Source: Acidimicrobiaceae bacterium
GTDB lineage: Bacteria; Actinomycetota; Acidimicrobiia; Acidimicrobiales; RAAP-2
Length of the DNA: 64,000 nucleotides
Direction: 5' to 3'
Assembly: GCA_003142095.1 (NCBI GenBank)
Contig: PLON01000017.1
Coordinates: forward strand, 66,651 to 130,650
Below, piece after piece: positions 1-12,905 of the stretch. The notes beneath the pieces were generated by a model. The model searched no databases. It was given only the letters and a program-made list of their open reading frames with translations, and had not been told where the DNA came from. The position numbers were made by a program, and so were the translations under genes. Position 1 is the stretch's first letter. The number at the start of each line of letters is the position of its first letter.

Positions 1-1
1 C

Positions 2-259
2 CACGAGATCGTCCAGCGCGACGAGCATGCCGGAACCGTCCAACATGCCTCGATCGTGAAGGTTGTCTACGACGGAGACGACGAGAACGACTTTCAGGAG
101 TTCTTCATTGGCTCCATCGAAGAGAAGCCCGAAGGAGTTCTCGTGGCTTCGCCCACGTCGCCCCTCGGCGAGGCGCTGCTCGGTAAAAGCGTCGGCGCCA
201 CCGTCGAATATGAAGCTCCCTCGGGAGTCCTAAAGGTCAAGATCATCGGACTGCACTAA
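2..259 (+). CDS. greA: Transcription elongation factor GreA, C-terminal part (5' end outside window)
   Basis: The frame is open from base 2 and reads HEIVQRDEHAG before the residues around base 56, so this is the tail of a gene that begins upstream. The C-terminal half matches the FKBP-like domain of GreA: a DGDDENDFQEFFIGS stretch, then SPTSPLGEALLGKSVGATVEYEAPSG and a final beta strand. GreA binds the RNA polymerase secondary channel and stimulates cleavage of backtracked transcripts; the coiled coil that does this lies outside the window. Only 3 nt separate its stop from leuC, so the two may be co-transcribed. Confidence 0.88.
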   Translation, partial: HEIVQRDEHAGTVQHASIVKVVYDGDDENDFQEFFIGSIEEKPEGVLVASPTSPLGEALLGKSVGATVEYEAPSGVLKVKIIGLH

Positions 260-262
260 CCC

Positions 263-1666
263 ATGGCCAGAACCCTGTACGAAAAAATCTGGGACGACCA
301 CGTCATCGAGGGCCCGAAAGACGAATCGGCGCTTCTCTACATCGACTTGCACCTCGTGCACGAAGTGACGAGCCCGCAGGCCTTCGACGGTCTACGACTC
401 AACGGTAGGACGGTACGGCGTCCCGACCTCACGCTCGCGACCGCCGACCACAACGTGCCCACCGACCCGTTGTCCACGCCCATCACCGATCCCATCTCGC
501 GTCGCCAGTTGGAGGCGCTCGACGAGAACTGTCGTGAGTTCGGCATCACCGTCTTTCCCCGCGGCCACGAGAACCAGGGCATCGTCCACGTCATCGGCCC
601 CGAACTTGGCGTCAGCCAGCCGGGAATGACCATCGTGTGCGGCGATTCGCACACCGCGACTCACGGGGCGCTGGGCTCGTTGGCCTTCGGCATTGGCACC
701 AGTGAGGTCGAGCACGTCCTCGCGACCCAGACGCTGCCCCAGCAGAAGGCGAAGACCATGGCCGTCGTTGTCAACGGCACTGCCCCGTCGAACGTGTCGG
801 CCAAAGACATCGTGCTCGCCATCGTCGGACGCCTGGGCACGGGCGGAGGCGCCGGTTACGTCATCGAATACCGCGGCGAAGCGATTCGCAACCTCACCCT
901 GGAGGGCCGCATGACGCTCTGCAACATGAGCATCGAAGCCGGCGCCCGCGCCGGTCTGGTCGCCGTTGACGAGACAACCATTGAATACTTGCGTGGTCGA
1001 CCTGGCGTGCCAGCGGGCGACGCCTTCGAAGAGGCCGCCGCCCGCTGGCGCACCTTCGTCTCCGACGACGACGCCCACTTCGACGAGACCATCACGCTCG
1101 ACGCGTCGGACCTCGTCCCCTATGTGACGTGGGGCACCAACCCGGCCCAGGTTGTCGCCCTCAACGGCGTCGTGCCCTCGCCCGACGACAGCGTTTCGAG
1201 CGACGAGCGCGACACGATCAGCCGAGCCCTCGAGTACATGGATCTCACTCCCGGCACACCGCTACGCGACATTCCGGTCGATGTGGTCTTCATTGGTTCG
1301 TGCACCAACTCTCGCATCGAAGATCTGCGCGCCGCCGCCGCGGTCGCGGCCGGGTCAAAGGTCAGCGCTGGTGTTCGCGCGCTCGTGGTGCCGGGCTCAC
1401 GGCGCGTCAAGAACCAGGCCGAGCTCGAGGGCCTCGATCGAGTTTTCATCGAGGCCGGCTTCGAGTGGCGTGAACCGGGCTGCTCGATGTGCCTCGGAAT
1501 GAACCCGGATATCTTGACCCCGGGCCAGCGCTGCGCCTCGACGTCGAATCGAAACTTTGAAGGTCGCCAGGGTCGCGGTGGTCGTACTCACTTGGTCTCG
1601 CCCGTCGTCGCCGCCGCGACCGCCATCATGGGCCGCTTCGCCTCCCCCGAGGAGGTATCGGCGTGA
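263..1666 (+). CDS. leuC: 3-isopropylmalate dehydratase large subunit LeuC
   Basis: Aconitase-family subunit that, with LeuD, isomerises 2-isopropylmalate to 3-isopropylmalate in cytosolic leucine synthesis. The 467-residue length is typical. The three [4Fe-4S] ligands are visible as C347 (CTNSRIEDL), C407 and C410 (CSMCLGMN). Other signatures are [21 protein letters not shown] and the C-terminal [12 protein letters not shown]. The ATG lies 3 nt after the greA stop and no strong ribosome binding site is seen, so translation may be coupled. It overlaps leuD by 4 nt. Nothing looks degenerate. Confidence 0.97.
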   Translation: MARTLYEKIWDDHVIEGPKDESALLYIDLHLVHEVTSPQAFDGLRLNGRTVRRPDLTLATADHNVPTDPLSTPITDPISRRQLEALDENCREFGITVFPRGHENQGIVHVIGPELGVSQPGMTIVCGDSHTATHGALGSLAFGIGTSEVEHVLATQTLPQQKAKTMAVVVNGTAPSNVSAKDIVLAIVGRLGTGGGAGYVIEYRGEAIRNLTLEGRMTLCNMSIEAGARAGLVAVDETTIEYLRGRPGVPAGDAFEEAAARWRTFVSDDDAHFDETITLDASDLVPYVTWGTNPAQVVALNGVVPSPDDSVSSDERDTISRALEYMDLTPGTPLRDIPVDVVFIGSCTNSRIEDLRAAAAVAAGSKVSAGVRALVVPGSRRVKNQAELEGLDRVFIEAGFEWREPGCSMCLGMNPDILTPGQRCASTSNRNFEGRQGRGGRTHLVSPVVAAATAIMGRFASPEEVSA

Positions 1667-2286
1667 AGCCGGTACGAGTGCTCGAAGGCAGGGCTGTCCC
1701 CCTCGAACGATCCGACGTCGACACCGACCAAATCATTCCCTCCGAGTGGCTAAAGCGCGTCGAGCGCACGGGCTTCGGACGCGGACTCTTCAGTGAGTGG
1801 CGCGACGACACGACATTTGTTTTAAATCAGCCCGAGTACGCGGGCGCCACAATCCTCGTGGCCGGAGCTCGCTTCGGCACCGGCTCGTCTCGGGAACACG
1901 CCGTCTGGGCGCTCATGGATTACGGCTTTGGCGCCGTCGTGGCCTCGTCCTTCGGCGATATCTTTCGCAACAATTCCTCCAAGCAAGGACTGGTCACCGT
2001 GCAGCTGAGCGCCAGTGACCTTGACGAACTGTCAACGCTCGTGAAGGACAATCCCGCACTCCTCGTCGTGGTGGACGTGGAGAAACTCGTCGTGGAAGTC
2101 CCGGAAGCCGGATGGCGGCGAGCTTTCGTTCTCGACTCCATGACTCAAGAACGTCTTCTCGAAGGATGGGACGACATTGGCATCAGTCTTCGCCGCGTCG
2201 ACGCCATCAGCCAATATGAAGCGACGAGTCATGCGCCGAGCCTCGAACACGTCTTTGACGCCGAGGGCCACGCACACAGCCTCTAA
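1663..2286 (+). CDS. leuD: 3-isopropylmalate dehydratase small subunit LeuD
   Basis: Swivel-domain partner of LeuC; 207 residues. The N terminus carries the family hallmark of a [13 protein letters not shown] segment, followed by [16 protein letters not shown] and a NNSSKQGL stretch that contributes to the substrate pocket. The GTG start overlaps the leuC stop as GTGA, and a strong GAGGAGG ribosome binding site lies at 1649-1655 inside leuC, so the start is secure. It runs convergently into the acetyltransferase gene downstream, overlapping it by 4 nt. Confidence 0.97.
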   Translation: MKPVRVLEGRAVPLERSDVDTDQIIPSEWLKRVERTGFGRGLFSEWRDDTTFVLNQPEYAGATILVAGARFGTGSSREHAVWALMDYGFGAVVASSFGDIFRNNSSKQGLVTVQLSASDLDELSTLVKDNPALLVVVDVEKLVVEVPEAGWRRAFVLDSMTQERLLEGWDDIGISLRRVDAISQYEATSHAPSLEHVFDAEGHAHSL

Positions 2287-2744
2287 GTCTCTTCGGGAGA
2301 GAGCCACTTCGCAAAGACGGTGACGTCACTCGGTTCGTAGCCGAGTTCACTATAGAAAAGCCGAGCGTCGTCATTGCTCCCACGAACCATGAGTTGCACC
2401 TTGTGGGCACCGCGCATAGCGAGCCACTCCTCGCCGGCCCGCGTGAGGGCCGAGCCAATGCCTTGGCGTTGCACCGAAGGACCAACTGCGACGTAATAGA
2501 GCCAACCTCGGTGACCGTCAAATCCGACCATGACCGTCCCCACGAGTACGCACTCAATCTCCGCGCCGAGAATTGTTGACGTGGCTCCGGCGAGAGCACC
2601 ACGAAAATCACCCACGGGATCGTTCCACTCGCGTACGAGATCGACCGCACGCCAGAGCTCGGTTGCGAACGAGAGATCGACATCATGCAGTTCACGAATG
2701 TCGACGTGTATTTCGGAGGAAAATGGCGAGCCGGTCTGGTTCAT
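2283..2744 (-). CDS. GNAT-family N-acetyltransferase, YpeA-like
   Basis: A 153-residue single-domain GNAT protein. The acetyl-CoA binding motif A is VGPSVQRQGIGSALTRAGEEWL, preceded by the conserved GTVMVGFDGHRGWLYYVAV segment and followed by a VRGSNDDARLFYSELGYEPSDV motif B. The N-terminal LWRAVDLVREWNDPVGDF stretch and the DGHRG segment strongly resemble the YpeA subfamily, whose acceptor substrate is not established. It converges on leuD. A GAAGGTG ribosome binding site precedes the ATG. Confidence 0.85.
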   Translation of the reverse strand: MNQTGSPFSSEIHVDIRELHDVDLSFATELWRAVDLVREWNDPVGDFRGALAGATSTILGAEIECVLVGTVMVGFDGHRGWLYYVAVGPSVQRQGIGSALTRAGEEWLAMRGAHKVQLMVRGSNDDARLFYSELGYEPSDVTVFAKWLSPEET

Positions 2745-2834
2745 GTTGCACCTTCAATGTCTTTAGAGGTGCCCGCAGTTTAGATTTGCTGCCGTAAACG
2801 ACTTCGGCTGGCGACGAACGCAGGGTTCAAAGAA

Positions 2835-4669
<1,835 letters not shown>

Positions 4670-4670
4670 G

Positions 4671-4703
4671 TTACAGCAGCAGTTCGCTCTGGCAAGTTGT
4701 CAT
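4671..4703 (-). CDS. Leucine leader peptide (leuL), leaderless
   Basis: Encodes MTTCQSELLL and then TAA: ten residues, the last three being Leu (CTG CTG CTG). It is followed by two hairpins and a U-tract before leuA, the standard arrangement of leucine attenuation. The ATG sits exactly 7 nt after a TACAAT -10 box, so the transcript probably begins at the start codon. An in-frame ATG three codons upstream overlaps the -10 box and is therefore unlikely. Confidence 0.8.
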   Translation of the reverse strand: MTTCQSELLL

Positions 4704-4710
4704 CTCCGCC

Positions 4711-4738
4711 ATTGTACTTCGATCTCGAGAGATGTCCA
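4711..4738 (-). promoter_or_regulatory. Promoter of leuL-leuA
   Basis: The -35 TGGACA (4733-4738) and -10 TACAAT (4711-4716) are separated by 16 bp, both one mismatch from consensus. The expected start point falls at the A of the leader ATG. Confidence 0.75.
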
Positions 4739-4766
4739 GGGGCCAGGCGCACTAACCTCAAAGGAC

Positions 4767-4919
4767 GTGAGCCTCTTCAAGACCCTCCTCAAACTGATGG
4801 TGCTACTCATGGTTGGCGCGATCGTCGCTGGAGTCATTTTCGCGGTCACCCGCCAGAAGGACACCGGCCCGCTCTCGTTTGAGGAGTGGCCGAGTGTGCC
4901 GCGCAATCCCGAAGCGTAA
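4767..4919 (+). CDS. Small single-pass membrane protein, 50 residues
   Basis: A GTG-started frame with an AAAGGA-type ribosome binding site encodes a short basic N terminus, one hydrophobic segment (about residues 10-27, LMVLLMVGAIVAGVIFAV), and a soluble tail ending SFEEWPSVPRNPEA. Codon use is like the neighbouring genes. I do not recognise a named family; the EWPxVPRNP tail looks like a conserved actinobacterial small membrane protein. It lies 27 nt upstream of the aldo/keto reductase gene and may share its transcript. No function is assigned. Confidence 0.65.
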   Translation: MSLFKTLLKLMVLLMVGAIVAGVIFAVTRQKDTGPLSFEEWPSVPRNPEA

Positions 4920-4946
4920 CCAACGCTAACCAACCAAGGAGTATTC

Positions 4947-5927
4947 ATGGCCCAGATGGAATATCGCCGACTCGGACGTTCGGGGCTCAAAGTGAGCGTC
5001 CTCTCTTTTGGTAGTTGGGTGACCTTCGCCAACGCCAACCAGCTCGAGACCGCCCACCAAGCGGCCGAGTGTCTCGCCGCCGCGCACGACGCGGGCGTCA
5101 ACTTCTACGACAACGCCGAGTCCTACGGTGGCGGCGAATCGGAACGCGTCATGGGCGCGGCCATTCGTGAACTCGGCTGGAAGCGCCACGACTACGTCGT
5201 CTCGACCAAACTCTTCTGGGGACTCAACGAAGGCCCTAACATGCGCAACACCCTCAACCGCAAGTATCTGCGCCAGGCGATTGACGGTTCGCTTGAGCGT
5301 TTCGGACTCGACTTCGTGGACCTCGTGTTCTGTCACCGCGCCGACCCCAACACCCCGATCGAAGAGACCGTGTGGGCGATGAGCGACATGATCGAGCGCG
5401 GCCAGGCCCTCTACTGGGGCACCTCGGAGTGGAACGCCGACGAGATCCGCGCGGCCTGGGACATCGCCGATCGCCACAACCTCCATAAGCCCGTCATGGA
5501 GCAGGCGCAGTACAACATCCTCACGCGAGACCGCGTGGAGAACGAGTACGCCCGCCTCTACGAAGACATCGGCCTCGGCGCAACTATCTGGTCACCGCTC
5601 GCCTCGGGTCTTCTCACCGGCAAGTACCTGAACGGTGTCCCCGAGGGCTCGCGCGCCACACTGCCCGGCTACGAGTGGCTGCGCAGCACCCTCACCGACG
5701 AGAAGTCCAACCAGAAGGTCGCTGAGGTCAAGAAGATCGCCGATGAACTTGACGTGTCACTCGCCCAGTTCTCGCTGGCCTGGTGCACCAAGAACCCGCA
5801 CGTGTCGACCGTCATCACCGGTGCGTCATCCGCCGATCAGGTGCGCGAGAACATGAAGGCCCTCGACGTAATTCCACTGCTCACCGATGAGATCATGGAG
5901 CGCGTCGACCTCATCAGTCTGATGTAG
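4947..5927 (+). CDS. Aldo/keto reductase, potassium-channel-beta-subunit-like (AKR6 type)
   Basis: A 326-residue TIM-barrel NADPH-dependent carbonyl reductase. The tetrad is visible as D and Y in [15 protein letters not shown] in STKLFWG and H in [11 protein letters not shown]. The cofactor-binding end reads [15 protein letters not shown]. The [37 protein letters not shown] segment and the WGTSEW motif place it with the Kv-beta-like/YghZ branch rather than classical AKR1 enzymes. A clean AAGGAG site precedes the ATG. The natural substrate is unknown; this group often handles methylglyoxal or other aldehydes. Confidence 0.9.
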   Translation: MAQMEYRRLGRSGLKVSVLSFGSWVTFANANQLETAHQAAECLAAAHDAGVNFYDNAESYGGGESERVMGAAIRELGWKRHDYVVSTKLFWGLNEGPNMRNTLNRKYLRQAIDGSLERFGLDFVDLVFCHRADPNTPIEETVWAMSDMIERGQALYWGTSEWNADEIRAAWDIADRHNLHKPVMEQAQYNILTRDRVENEYARLYEDIGLGATIWSPLASGLLTGKYLNGVPEGSRATLPGYEWLRSTLTDEKSNQKVAEVKKIADELDVSLAQFSLAWCTKNPHVSTVITGASSADQVRENMKALDVIPLLTDEIMERVDLISLM

Positions 5928-6175
5928 CTACGCCGCCGTGGTGGTGCGAAAGTGCCGCAACGCGAGCGGCACACCGATGGAGATTATTAAGACGCACCAC
6001 CCGACCATGGACACGACCGGGTGCGACAAACGCCACGACCCGTCACATTCGTGCCTTGCGCAACGTGACGAACCGACGCCACGTTGGAAGACAGCGGGTC
6101 CCACTCGGCGCTCACCCGGATGAAGGGCTTCAGACCGGAGATCGGGACGAACGTGCCGGCGAAATCCGCCGCCAA
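5928..6175 (-). pseudogene. Decayed C terminus of an ABC-2 type transporter permease
   Basis: Two minus-strand frames together read like the end of an ABC-2 permease: first AGTFVPISGLKPFIRVSAEWDPLSSNVASVRH, then, after a frameshift near 6050, SHPVVSMVGWCVLIISIGV with a basic tail and a TAG at 5928. Order and spacing match the family: extracytoplasmic FVP..GL..W.PLS..V.A.R, then HPV plus the last membrane helix. The N-terminal two thirds and the ATPase partner are absent. The fragment contains nested inverted repeats (5940-5948 with 5993-6001; 5952-5958 with 5966-5972). Confidence 0.5.
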
Positions 6176-6277
6176 GCCCGCGAGCGTAGCCAGGAACTTC
6201 GAGAAGAAGCTCGTCAGCGCGGCCAGGAGATTAAAGAGGCCGTCAAGCGGGCACGGCGGTCGGGTCGCCCTAGGTAA
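6065..6277 (+). pseudogene. Possible C-terminal tail of a charged coiled-coil protein
   Basis: This frame ends in a strongly amphipathic, Arg/Glu/Gln-rich helix (AGEIRRQARERSQELREE, then RQRGQEIKEAVKRARRSGRP) typical of basic tails of small coiled-coil or YtxH-like proteins. The first 30 codons have no such character and run opposite the permease remnant. I read it as a tail whose 5' part was deleted together with the permease 5' part. It could instead be an intact 70-residue gene starting at the GTG at 6065, or spurious. Confidence 0.3.
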
Positions 6278-7852
6278 CTACCGAAGCGTTATGAGGTGGA
6301 TGTCTTGAATACCGTCGGTTCCACGGAGTTTCTCAACGACATCACTCGGAGTTGGCGCTGCGGTTGAGAGAACCATGAGGGCGGTCTTCGTCTCAGGGTC
6401 AGGTCCGACAGCCATTGAAGAAATGGAAATGTCAGCCTGACCGAGCGCGACACCAACGAGCCCGATCATGCCGGGGCGGTCGTCATTGTGCACGACAAGC
6501 ATGGAGGCCGCCGGCGCGATTTCGACCGCGTGCTCGTCGACACTCACGATGCGAGTCTCGACGCGGGTACCAATCGTCATGAGCGTGCCCGACACGCTGT
6601 GGCCACCTGAACGCACCGTGATGAGACTGATGTACTCAGCCGACGCCACCGATGAGACCTCTCGATACGTGAGGTTGTGCTCTTCGGCCAACTGCGGAGC
6701 GTTCACGAACGACACGCCGTCGTGACCCGTCGAACTCAAGAGGCCCTTCAGGACACAGAGCGTCAGAATCTTGGTACCGGCACCTGCCAACTCGCCTTGG
6801 TAGATCACTTCTAGATCCGCCGGCTCGCCGTCCAGCAGACCGCCAATGAACCGTCCCAGCACTTCGGCGAGACCCATGAAGGGCCTTACGGAGTTGGACA
6901 CTTCCCCGGCCGAAACATTGACGGCGTAGGGCACAAAGTCGCCCGCAAGGGCCAACTCAACCTGCTCGGCGATGGTGACGCCGGCTTTGTCTTGCGCTTC
7001 GAACGTCGACGCCCCGAGGTGGGGAACGACGACAACCGACGACAACTCAAAGAGTGGCGACTCGGTTGTGGGCTCTTTTTCGAACACGTCGAGAGCGGCA
7101 CCTTGTACTTTGCCATCACGCACGGCCTCGGCAAGATCGGCCTCATTCACGATGCCGCCACGCGCCACGTTGATGATGCGCACGCTGGGCTTCACCTTGG
7201 TGAAGGACTCCTTATTCAACAGTCCTGTCGTCTCTTTGTTCTTCGGCAGGTGAATCGTGATGAAGTCGCTTTGAGCGAGCAACGTGTCGAGGTCCACCAG
7301 TTCCACACCCATGTGACGGGCGCGGTCTTCGGTAATGAAGGGGTCGTAGGCGATGAGTCTCATGCCAAAGGCCATCGCGCGCTGAGCAACCAGTGCACCG
7401 ATTTTTCCGAGACCCACGATGCCGAGGGTCTTGCCGTGAAGTTCTACGCCCTCCCACTTGCTGCGCTCCCACTTACCGTTCTTCAGCGCGGCGTGAGCCT
7501 GGGGAATATTGCGAGCCTGCGCGAGAAGAAGCGCCATGGTCTGCTCCGCGGCAGAGAGGATATTCGAGACGGGGGCGTTCACGACCATGACGCCGAGTTC
7601 GGTGGCCCTCGCGACGTCGACGTTGTCGAGACCAATGCCGGCGCGTCCGACGACAACCATGTCGCTCGCCGCTTCCAGGGTGGCGGCGTCCACGTTGGTC
7701 GCCGAGCGAATGATGAGGGCGTGGGCTCCCGGGACCGCTTCAAGGAGTTGGGCTGGCGTGAGGCCCAACTGAATGTCGACCTCGTGTCCGGCGTTGCGCA
7801 ACTTTTGCAGGCCCGACTCGGCAATCTCTTCGGTAACTAAAACTCGGGCCAC
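6278..7852 (-). CDS. serA: D-3-phosphoglycerate dehydrogenase SerA
   Basis: First step of the phosphorylated serine pathway. At 524 residues it is the long actinobacterial form: substrate/nucleotide-binding domains (1-about 310) with the NAD motif GLGKIG (147-152) and catalytic R231 (VARGG), E260 and H278 (VPHLGAS); an intervening allosteric domain (about 315-450); and a C-terminal ACT domain beginning MLVVHNDDRPGMIGLVG that would bind serine. The GTG start is supported by an AAAGG site. It lies 50 nt behind an aspartate-type aminotransferase gene, probably in one operon, and serC is divergent, so the first two steps of serine synthesis are neighbours. Confidence 0.96.
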   Translation of the reverse strand: MARVLVTEEIAESGLQKLRNAGHEVDIQLGLTPAQLLEAVPGAHALIIRSATNVDAATLEAASDMVVVGRAGIGLDNVDVARATELGVMVVNAPVSNILSAAEQTMALLLAQARNIPQAHAALKNGKWERSKWEGVELHGKTLGIVGLGKIGALVAQRAMAFGMRLIAYDPFITEDRARHMGVELVDLDTLLAQSDFITIHLPKNKETTGLLNKESFTKVKPSVRIINVARGGIVNEADLAEAVRDGKVQGAALDVFEKEPTTESPLFELSSVVVVPHLGASTFEAQDKAGVTIAEQVELALAGDFVPYAVNVSAGEVSNSVRPFMGLAEVLGRFIGGLLDGEPADLEVIYQGELAGAGTKILTLCVLKGLLSSTGHDGVSFVNAPQLAEEHNLTYREVSSVASAEYISLITVRSGGHSVSGTLMTIGTRVETRIVSVDEHAVEIAPAASMLVVHNDDRPGMIGLVGVALGQADISISSMAVGPDPETKTALMVLSTAAPTPSDVVEKLRGTDGIQDIHLITLR

Positions 7853-7902
7853 GGGAAACCTTTCACTCGAAAGAGAACAGACTACGGGCTAGGAGAGAAC
7901 GC

Positions 7903-9102
7903 TCAGCCCGCGGCGACGAACGCCGTCAGGCGTTCGAGACCTTCGACCAGGTCGTTGTCACTGAGCGCATAACTGAAACGGAAAAAGCCCGGCGTGCCGA
8001 AGGCCTCTCCCGGAACGACGGCGATTTTGATCGTCTCGAGGAGCAGATCCGCCAACTCACTCGAACTGTTCGCGACGCGCCCGCCGAGTGAACGCCCGAG
8101 CAGACCCGACACATTCGGAAAACAGTAGAAGGCACCTTCGGGCTCAGCGCACGTGACCCCATCGACGTCATTGAGCATCTTGACCATGATCTTGCGCCGA
8201 CGATCGAACGCTTCGCGCATTTCCTCCACGGCCATCAGGTCGCCAGTCAATGCGGCGACGGCCGCGCGCTGTGAGATATTCGAGATGTTGGAGGTCGTTT
8301 GGCTCTGATAGTTAAACGCGGCGTCCATGATGTCGGGGGCGCTGATCATCCATCCAACGCGCCAGCCGGTCATGGCGTAGGACTTCGCGACACCGTTCAC
8401 GACAATCCAGCGATCGCCGAAATCGGGCGTTACGACCGGCAACGAGGCGTGACGTGCGCCACCGTAGACGAGATGTTCGTAAATCTCGTCGCACAGAACC
8501 CAGATGCCGTGTTCCGCGGCCCACTGCCCTATGGCGATGACCTCTTCCGGGCGTAGCACCGCACCCGAGGGGTTCGACGGGGAGACGAACACCAGCATTT
8601 TCGTCTTCTTGGTGCGAGCGCGCTCTAGTTCGTCGACGTTGATGCGAAAACCGTTGCCCTCACTGGTCATGACCGGCACCGGCGTCGCGCCCGTGAGGTA
8701 GACGGCCTCCGGGTACGTCGTCCAATACGGCGCTGGAATAAGAACTTCGTCACCAGGGTTGAGCAAACTGATGAAGGCGGTGGCGACAGCGTGCTTACCG
8801 CCGTTGGTGACGAGAACTTGGCTCGCCTTCACGTCGAGGCCGCTGTCGCGCATTGATTTCGCGGCAATTGCCTCGCGCAGGTCGGGAATTCCGGCGGTCG
8901 GCGTGTACTTGTAGTTAACCGGATCGTAACAAGCCTTCGCCGCCGCTTCGACAATGTGCACAGGGGTTGGGAAGTCGGGCTCGCCCGCGCCGTAGCCAAT
9001 GACGGGCTCGCCGGCAGCCTTCATCGCCTTGGCCTTCGCGTCCACGGCCAGCGTCGCGCTGGGCGCTAGTCCGTTCAAAAGGTCACTTACTCTGGCGCTC
9101 AT
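7903..9102 (-). CDS. Class I pyridoxal-phosphate aminotransferase, aspartate aminotransferase type
   Basis: A 399-residue fold-type I aminotransferase. PLP lysine K240 lies in [15 protein letters not shown]; the phosphate and pyridine contacts are in TNGGKHAV and SPSNPSGAV, and the C-terminal arginine is in FRFSYA. The overall pattern ([28 protein letters not shown]) is that of subgroup Ib aspartate aminotransferases (AspB/AspAT), some of which also accept prephenate. A GGAG site precedes the ATG. The start codons of this gene and serC are only 36 bp apart, so their promoters overlap. Confidence 0.92.
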   Translation of the reverse strand: MSARVSDLLNGLAPSATLAVDAKAKAMKAAGEPVIGYGAGEPDFPTPVHIVEAAAKACYDPVNYKYTPTAGIPDLREAIAAKSMRDSGLDVKASQVLVTNGGKHAVATAFISLLNPGDEVLIPAPYWTTYPEAVYLTGATPVPVMTSEGNGFRINVDELERARTKKTKMLVFVSPSNPSGAVLRPEEVIAIGQWAAEHGIWVLCDEIYEHLVYGGARHASLPVVTPDFGDRWIVVNGVAKSYAMTGWRVGWMISAPDIMDAAFNYQSQTTSNISNISQRAAVAALTGDLMAVEEMREAFDRRRKIMVKMLNDVDGVTCAEPEGAFYCFPNVSGLLGRSLGGRVANSSSELADLLLETIKIAVVPGEAFGTPGFFRFSYALSDNDLVEGLERLTAFVAAG

Positions 9103-9138
9103 TGAATGGCTCCGATCATTTTCCGTAAGAATAAGTCT

Positions 9139-10260
9139 ATGAGTTCCCCCGACACCCCCAAGATCCCCGCTGACCTTTTGCCGCGCGACGGCCGATTTGG
9201 ATCAGGCCCTTCGAAGATTCGCGCCGAGCAAGTCGCCGCTCTCGCCGCCGACGCGTCGACGTACCTCGGTACGTCGCACCGTCAAGCGACGGTACGCAAC
9301 AAGGTCGGTGAAGTCCGCGACGGACTCGCCGCACTCTTCTCTCTGCCCGAGGGCTACGAAGTGTTGCTCGGCAACGGTGGCACCACGTGCTTCTGGGACG
9401 CAGCGACATTTCATCTCATCGCCGAACAGTCGCAGCACTTGAGCTTTGGTGAGTTCTCGTCGAAGTTCGCGAGTGCCGCAAAGGCAGCGCCGCACCTCAA
9501 GGATCCTTCGATCATCACGAGTGACGTCGGCACGCATCCCGTCGCCGTCGCCGACGAGAGCGTCGACCTCTACGCCTTCACCCACAACGAGACCTCGACG
9601 GGCGTGATGATGCCCATCGAACGCCCGAAGGGCGCAAGTGGACTCGTCGCGGTCGATGCGACCTCTGGTGCGGGTGGCCTCCCGGTCGACCCGACGCAGT
9701 TCGACTGCTACTACTTCGCACCGCAGAAGTCCTTCTCCTCCGACGGAGGCCTCTGGCTAGCCCTCTGTTCACCCTCGGCCATCGAGCGCATCGAGACGTT
9801 GGCGTCGTCGGGGAGATGGACACCCGCCTTCTTTGATCTCAAAATCGCCCTCGACAACTCGCGACTCAACCAGACGTACAACACGCCGGCGCTGGCAACC
9901 ATTCACCTGTTGGCGAGCCAAATTAAGTGGATGAACGACAATGGCGGCCTGGCGTTCTCCTCGGGTCGCTCACGCCAGTCGGCCGAGATCCTCTATACCT
10001 GGGCCGAGGCGTCGGACTTTGCCACACCGTTCGTGAGGAAACCGTCCGAGCGAAGCAGCGTCGTGGGCACGATCGACTTTCACGAGGACATCGACGCGAA
10101 CCAAATTGCAAAGATCCTGCGCGCGAACGGCGTGGTTGACACCGACCCATACCGCAAGCTCGGCCGCAACCAGTTGCGCGTCGCCATGTTTCCGAGCGTG
10201 GATCCCGAAGACGTCGCGTCGCTCTGCGCCAGCATTAACTGGATCGTCGGCAACCTGTAG
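9139..10260 (+). CDS. serC: Phosphoserine aminotransferase SerC (actinobacterial type)
   Basis: Transaminates 3-phosphohydroxypyruvate with glutamate, the second step of serine synthesis. The 373 residues begin [25 protein letters not shown], the actinobacterial SerC N terminus. PLP lysine is K197 in [25 protein letters not shown] and HNETSTGV line the active site. I start at ATG 9139 because the frame further upstream runs over the divergent aminotransferase promoter and lacks a ribosome binding site. It is divergent from the aminotransferase/serA pair. Confidence 0.95.
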   Translation: MSSPDTPKIPADLLPRDGRFGSGPSKIRAEQVAALAADASTYLGTSHRQATVRNKVGEVRDGLAALFSLPEGYEVLLGNGGTTCFWDAATFHLIAEQSQHLSFGEFSSKFASAAKAAPHLKDPSIITSDVGTHPVAVADESVDLYAFTHNETSTGVMMPIERPKGASGLVAVDATSGAGGLPVDPTQFDCYYFAPQKSFSSDGGLWLALCSPSAIERIETLASSGRWTPAFFDLKIALDNSRLNQTYNTPALATIHLLASQIKWMNDNGGLAFSSGRSRQSAEILYTWAEASDFATPFVRKPSERSSVVGTIDFHEDIDANQIAKILRANGVVDTDPYRKLGRNQLRVAMFPSVDPEDVASLCASINWIVGNL

Positions 10261-10262
10261 TC

Positions 10263-10290
10263 ACCGCTCGGCGAACCAGTTCCGAGCGGT
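10263..10290. terminator. Hairpin between convergent serC and asparaginase genes
   Basis: Arms ACCGCTCGG (10263-10271) and CCGAGCGGT (10282-10290) form a perfect 9-bp stem with a 10-nt loop, 2 nt after the serC stop. There is no U-tract on either strand, so termination is likely but not typical. Confidence 0.45.
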
Positions 10291-10299
10291 ACAGGTCGA

Positions 10300-11250
10300 T
10301 TACAGCTGAACTCGCGGCCGCGTAACGAGTTTGCCGTCAGCGGCGCGGATGACGTTGTACGTCGAGCCCGCTTGACCGGAGGCTCCACCGTGGCGACCAT
10401 CAGGGGTGAGACAGAGCGTTCGAAGTTCGGCACGAAACTCATCGGGCAACCCTGACGCTTCGGCCAACATTGCCCGACACGCTTGGTCCGGTTCGTCGCC
10501 GCGCGCCAGATTGTCCACGACCACGCGCGCGCCCGTGAGACGCATGCTCAGTTCGCCGCGACCCGTGCAGCCAGCCGCGCCGTAGCGAAGGTCCGCGTAG
10601 TTGCCGGCGCCCGCTATGGCGGAGTCCCCAACGCGGCCCGGGTACTTCCAGGGGTACCCACTCGTCGAGACGCCCGCCACGAGTTCACCGTGTTCGTCGA
10701 GCGCGAGCACGTTGATCGTGCCCCACGGTCCGTCGTGGGGCCGAAAATGATTCACCAGCGCGAGGGCCGTTCGGCGATAGGCCTCGTCACCCGCGCTCGC
10801 TTCCGTCCGCTCTCCTTCGACCGACTCGCTCGAGGACGCAAAGGCCGCGCGAAATAACTCGCGAGCCTCGTCGGTCAACAGATCGCGACGTTCGAAGCCA
10901 CCTTCGTCGGCGAACAGCTCGGCGCCCTCCGCGACCAAAAGACAGTGCTGAGGAAGCTTCTCGAGGACCGCGCGCGCAATCGAGATGGGATGAGCAAATC
11001 CCTTCACCGCACCCACCGCACCGAAGGCGCGGGTCGAGCCAACCATGACCGACGCGTCGAGTTCCACGTCGCCGCGCGCGTTCGGCAAACCTCCGGTCCC
11101 CACGTAGTGGTCGCTCAGATTGTCCTCGCACAGTCGAAGCGCAACTTCTACGGCGTCGAGCGCCGAACCGCCCTCCGCAAGGATCCGCGCGCCTTCGAAG
11201 AGTCCAGCTTCGCTGCGTTCACTACCGAGGATGATCGGGGCCGGCTTCAC
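10300..11250 (-). CDS. Asparaginase/isoaspartyl aminopeptidase family Ntn-hydrolase (glycosylasparaginase-like)
   Basis: N-terminal-nucleophile hydrolase precursor of 316 residues that should self-cleave before the threonine in AGVSTSG; the adjacent YPWKYPGRVGDSAIAGAGNYAD is the family signature, closest to N4-(beta-N-acetylglucosaminyl)-L-asparaginase. LDAVEVALRLCEDN and SVGTGGLPNARG-like segments are in the alpha chain. The true substrate in bacteria is uncertain (asparagine, isoaspartyl dipeptides or glycoasparagine). I start at GTG 11250 because an AAGGAG site lies 7 nt upstream; the frame is open to 11274 but that start would place the site inside the gene. Confidence 0.85.
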   Translation of the reverse strand: MKPAPIILGSERSEAGLFEGARILAEGGSALDAVEVALRLCEDNLSDHYVGTGGLPNARGDVELDASVMVGSTRAFGAVGAVKGFAHPISIARAVLEKLPQHCLLVAEGAELFADEGGFERRDLLTDEARELFRAAFASSSESVEGERTEASAGDEAYRRTALALVNHFRPHDGPWGTINVLALDEHGELVAGVSTSGYPWKYPGRVGDSAIAGAGNYADLRYGAAGCTGRGELSMRLTGARVVVDNLARGDEPDQACRAMLAEASGLPDEFRAELRTLCLTPDGRHGGASGQAGSTYNVIRAADGKLVTRPRVQL

Positions 11251-11305
11251 GACATAACTCCTTTGGTCACTCACGTCAAAAAATGGGTTTCCTCATCAGA
11301 AGTCA

Positions 11306-12901
<1,596 letters not shown>

Positions 12902-12905
<4 letters not shown>

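Noticed and set aside
6992..7840. 282-codon plus-strand frame opposite serA
   Set aside because: serA is complete and conserved; no ribosome binding site or domain supports the opposite frame.
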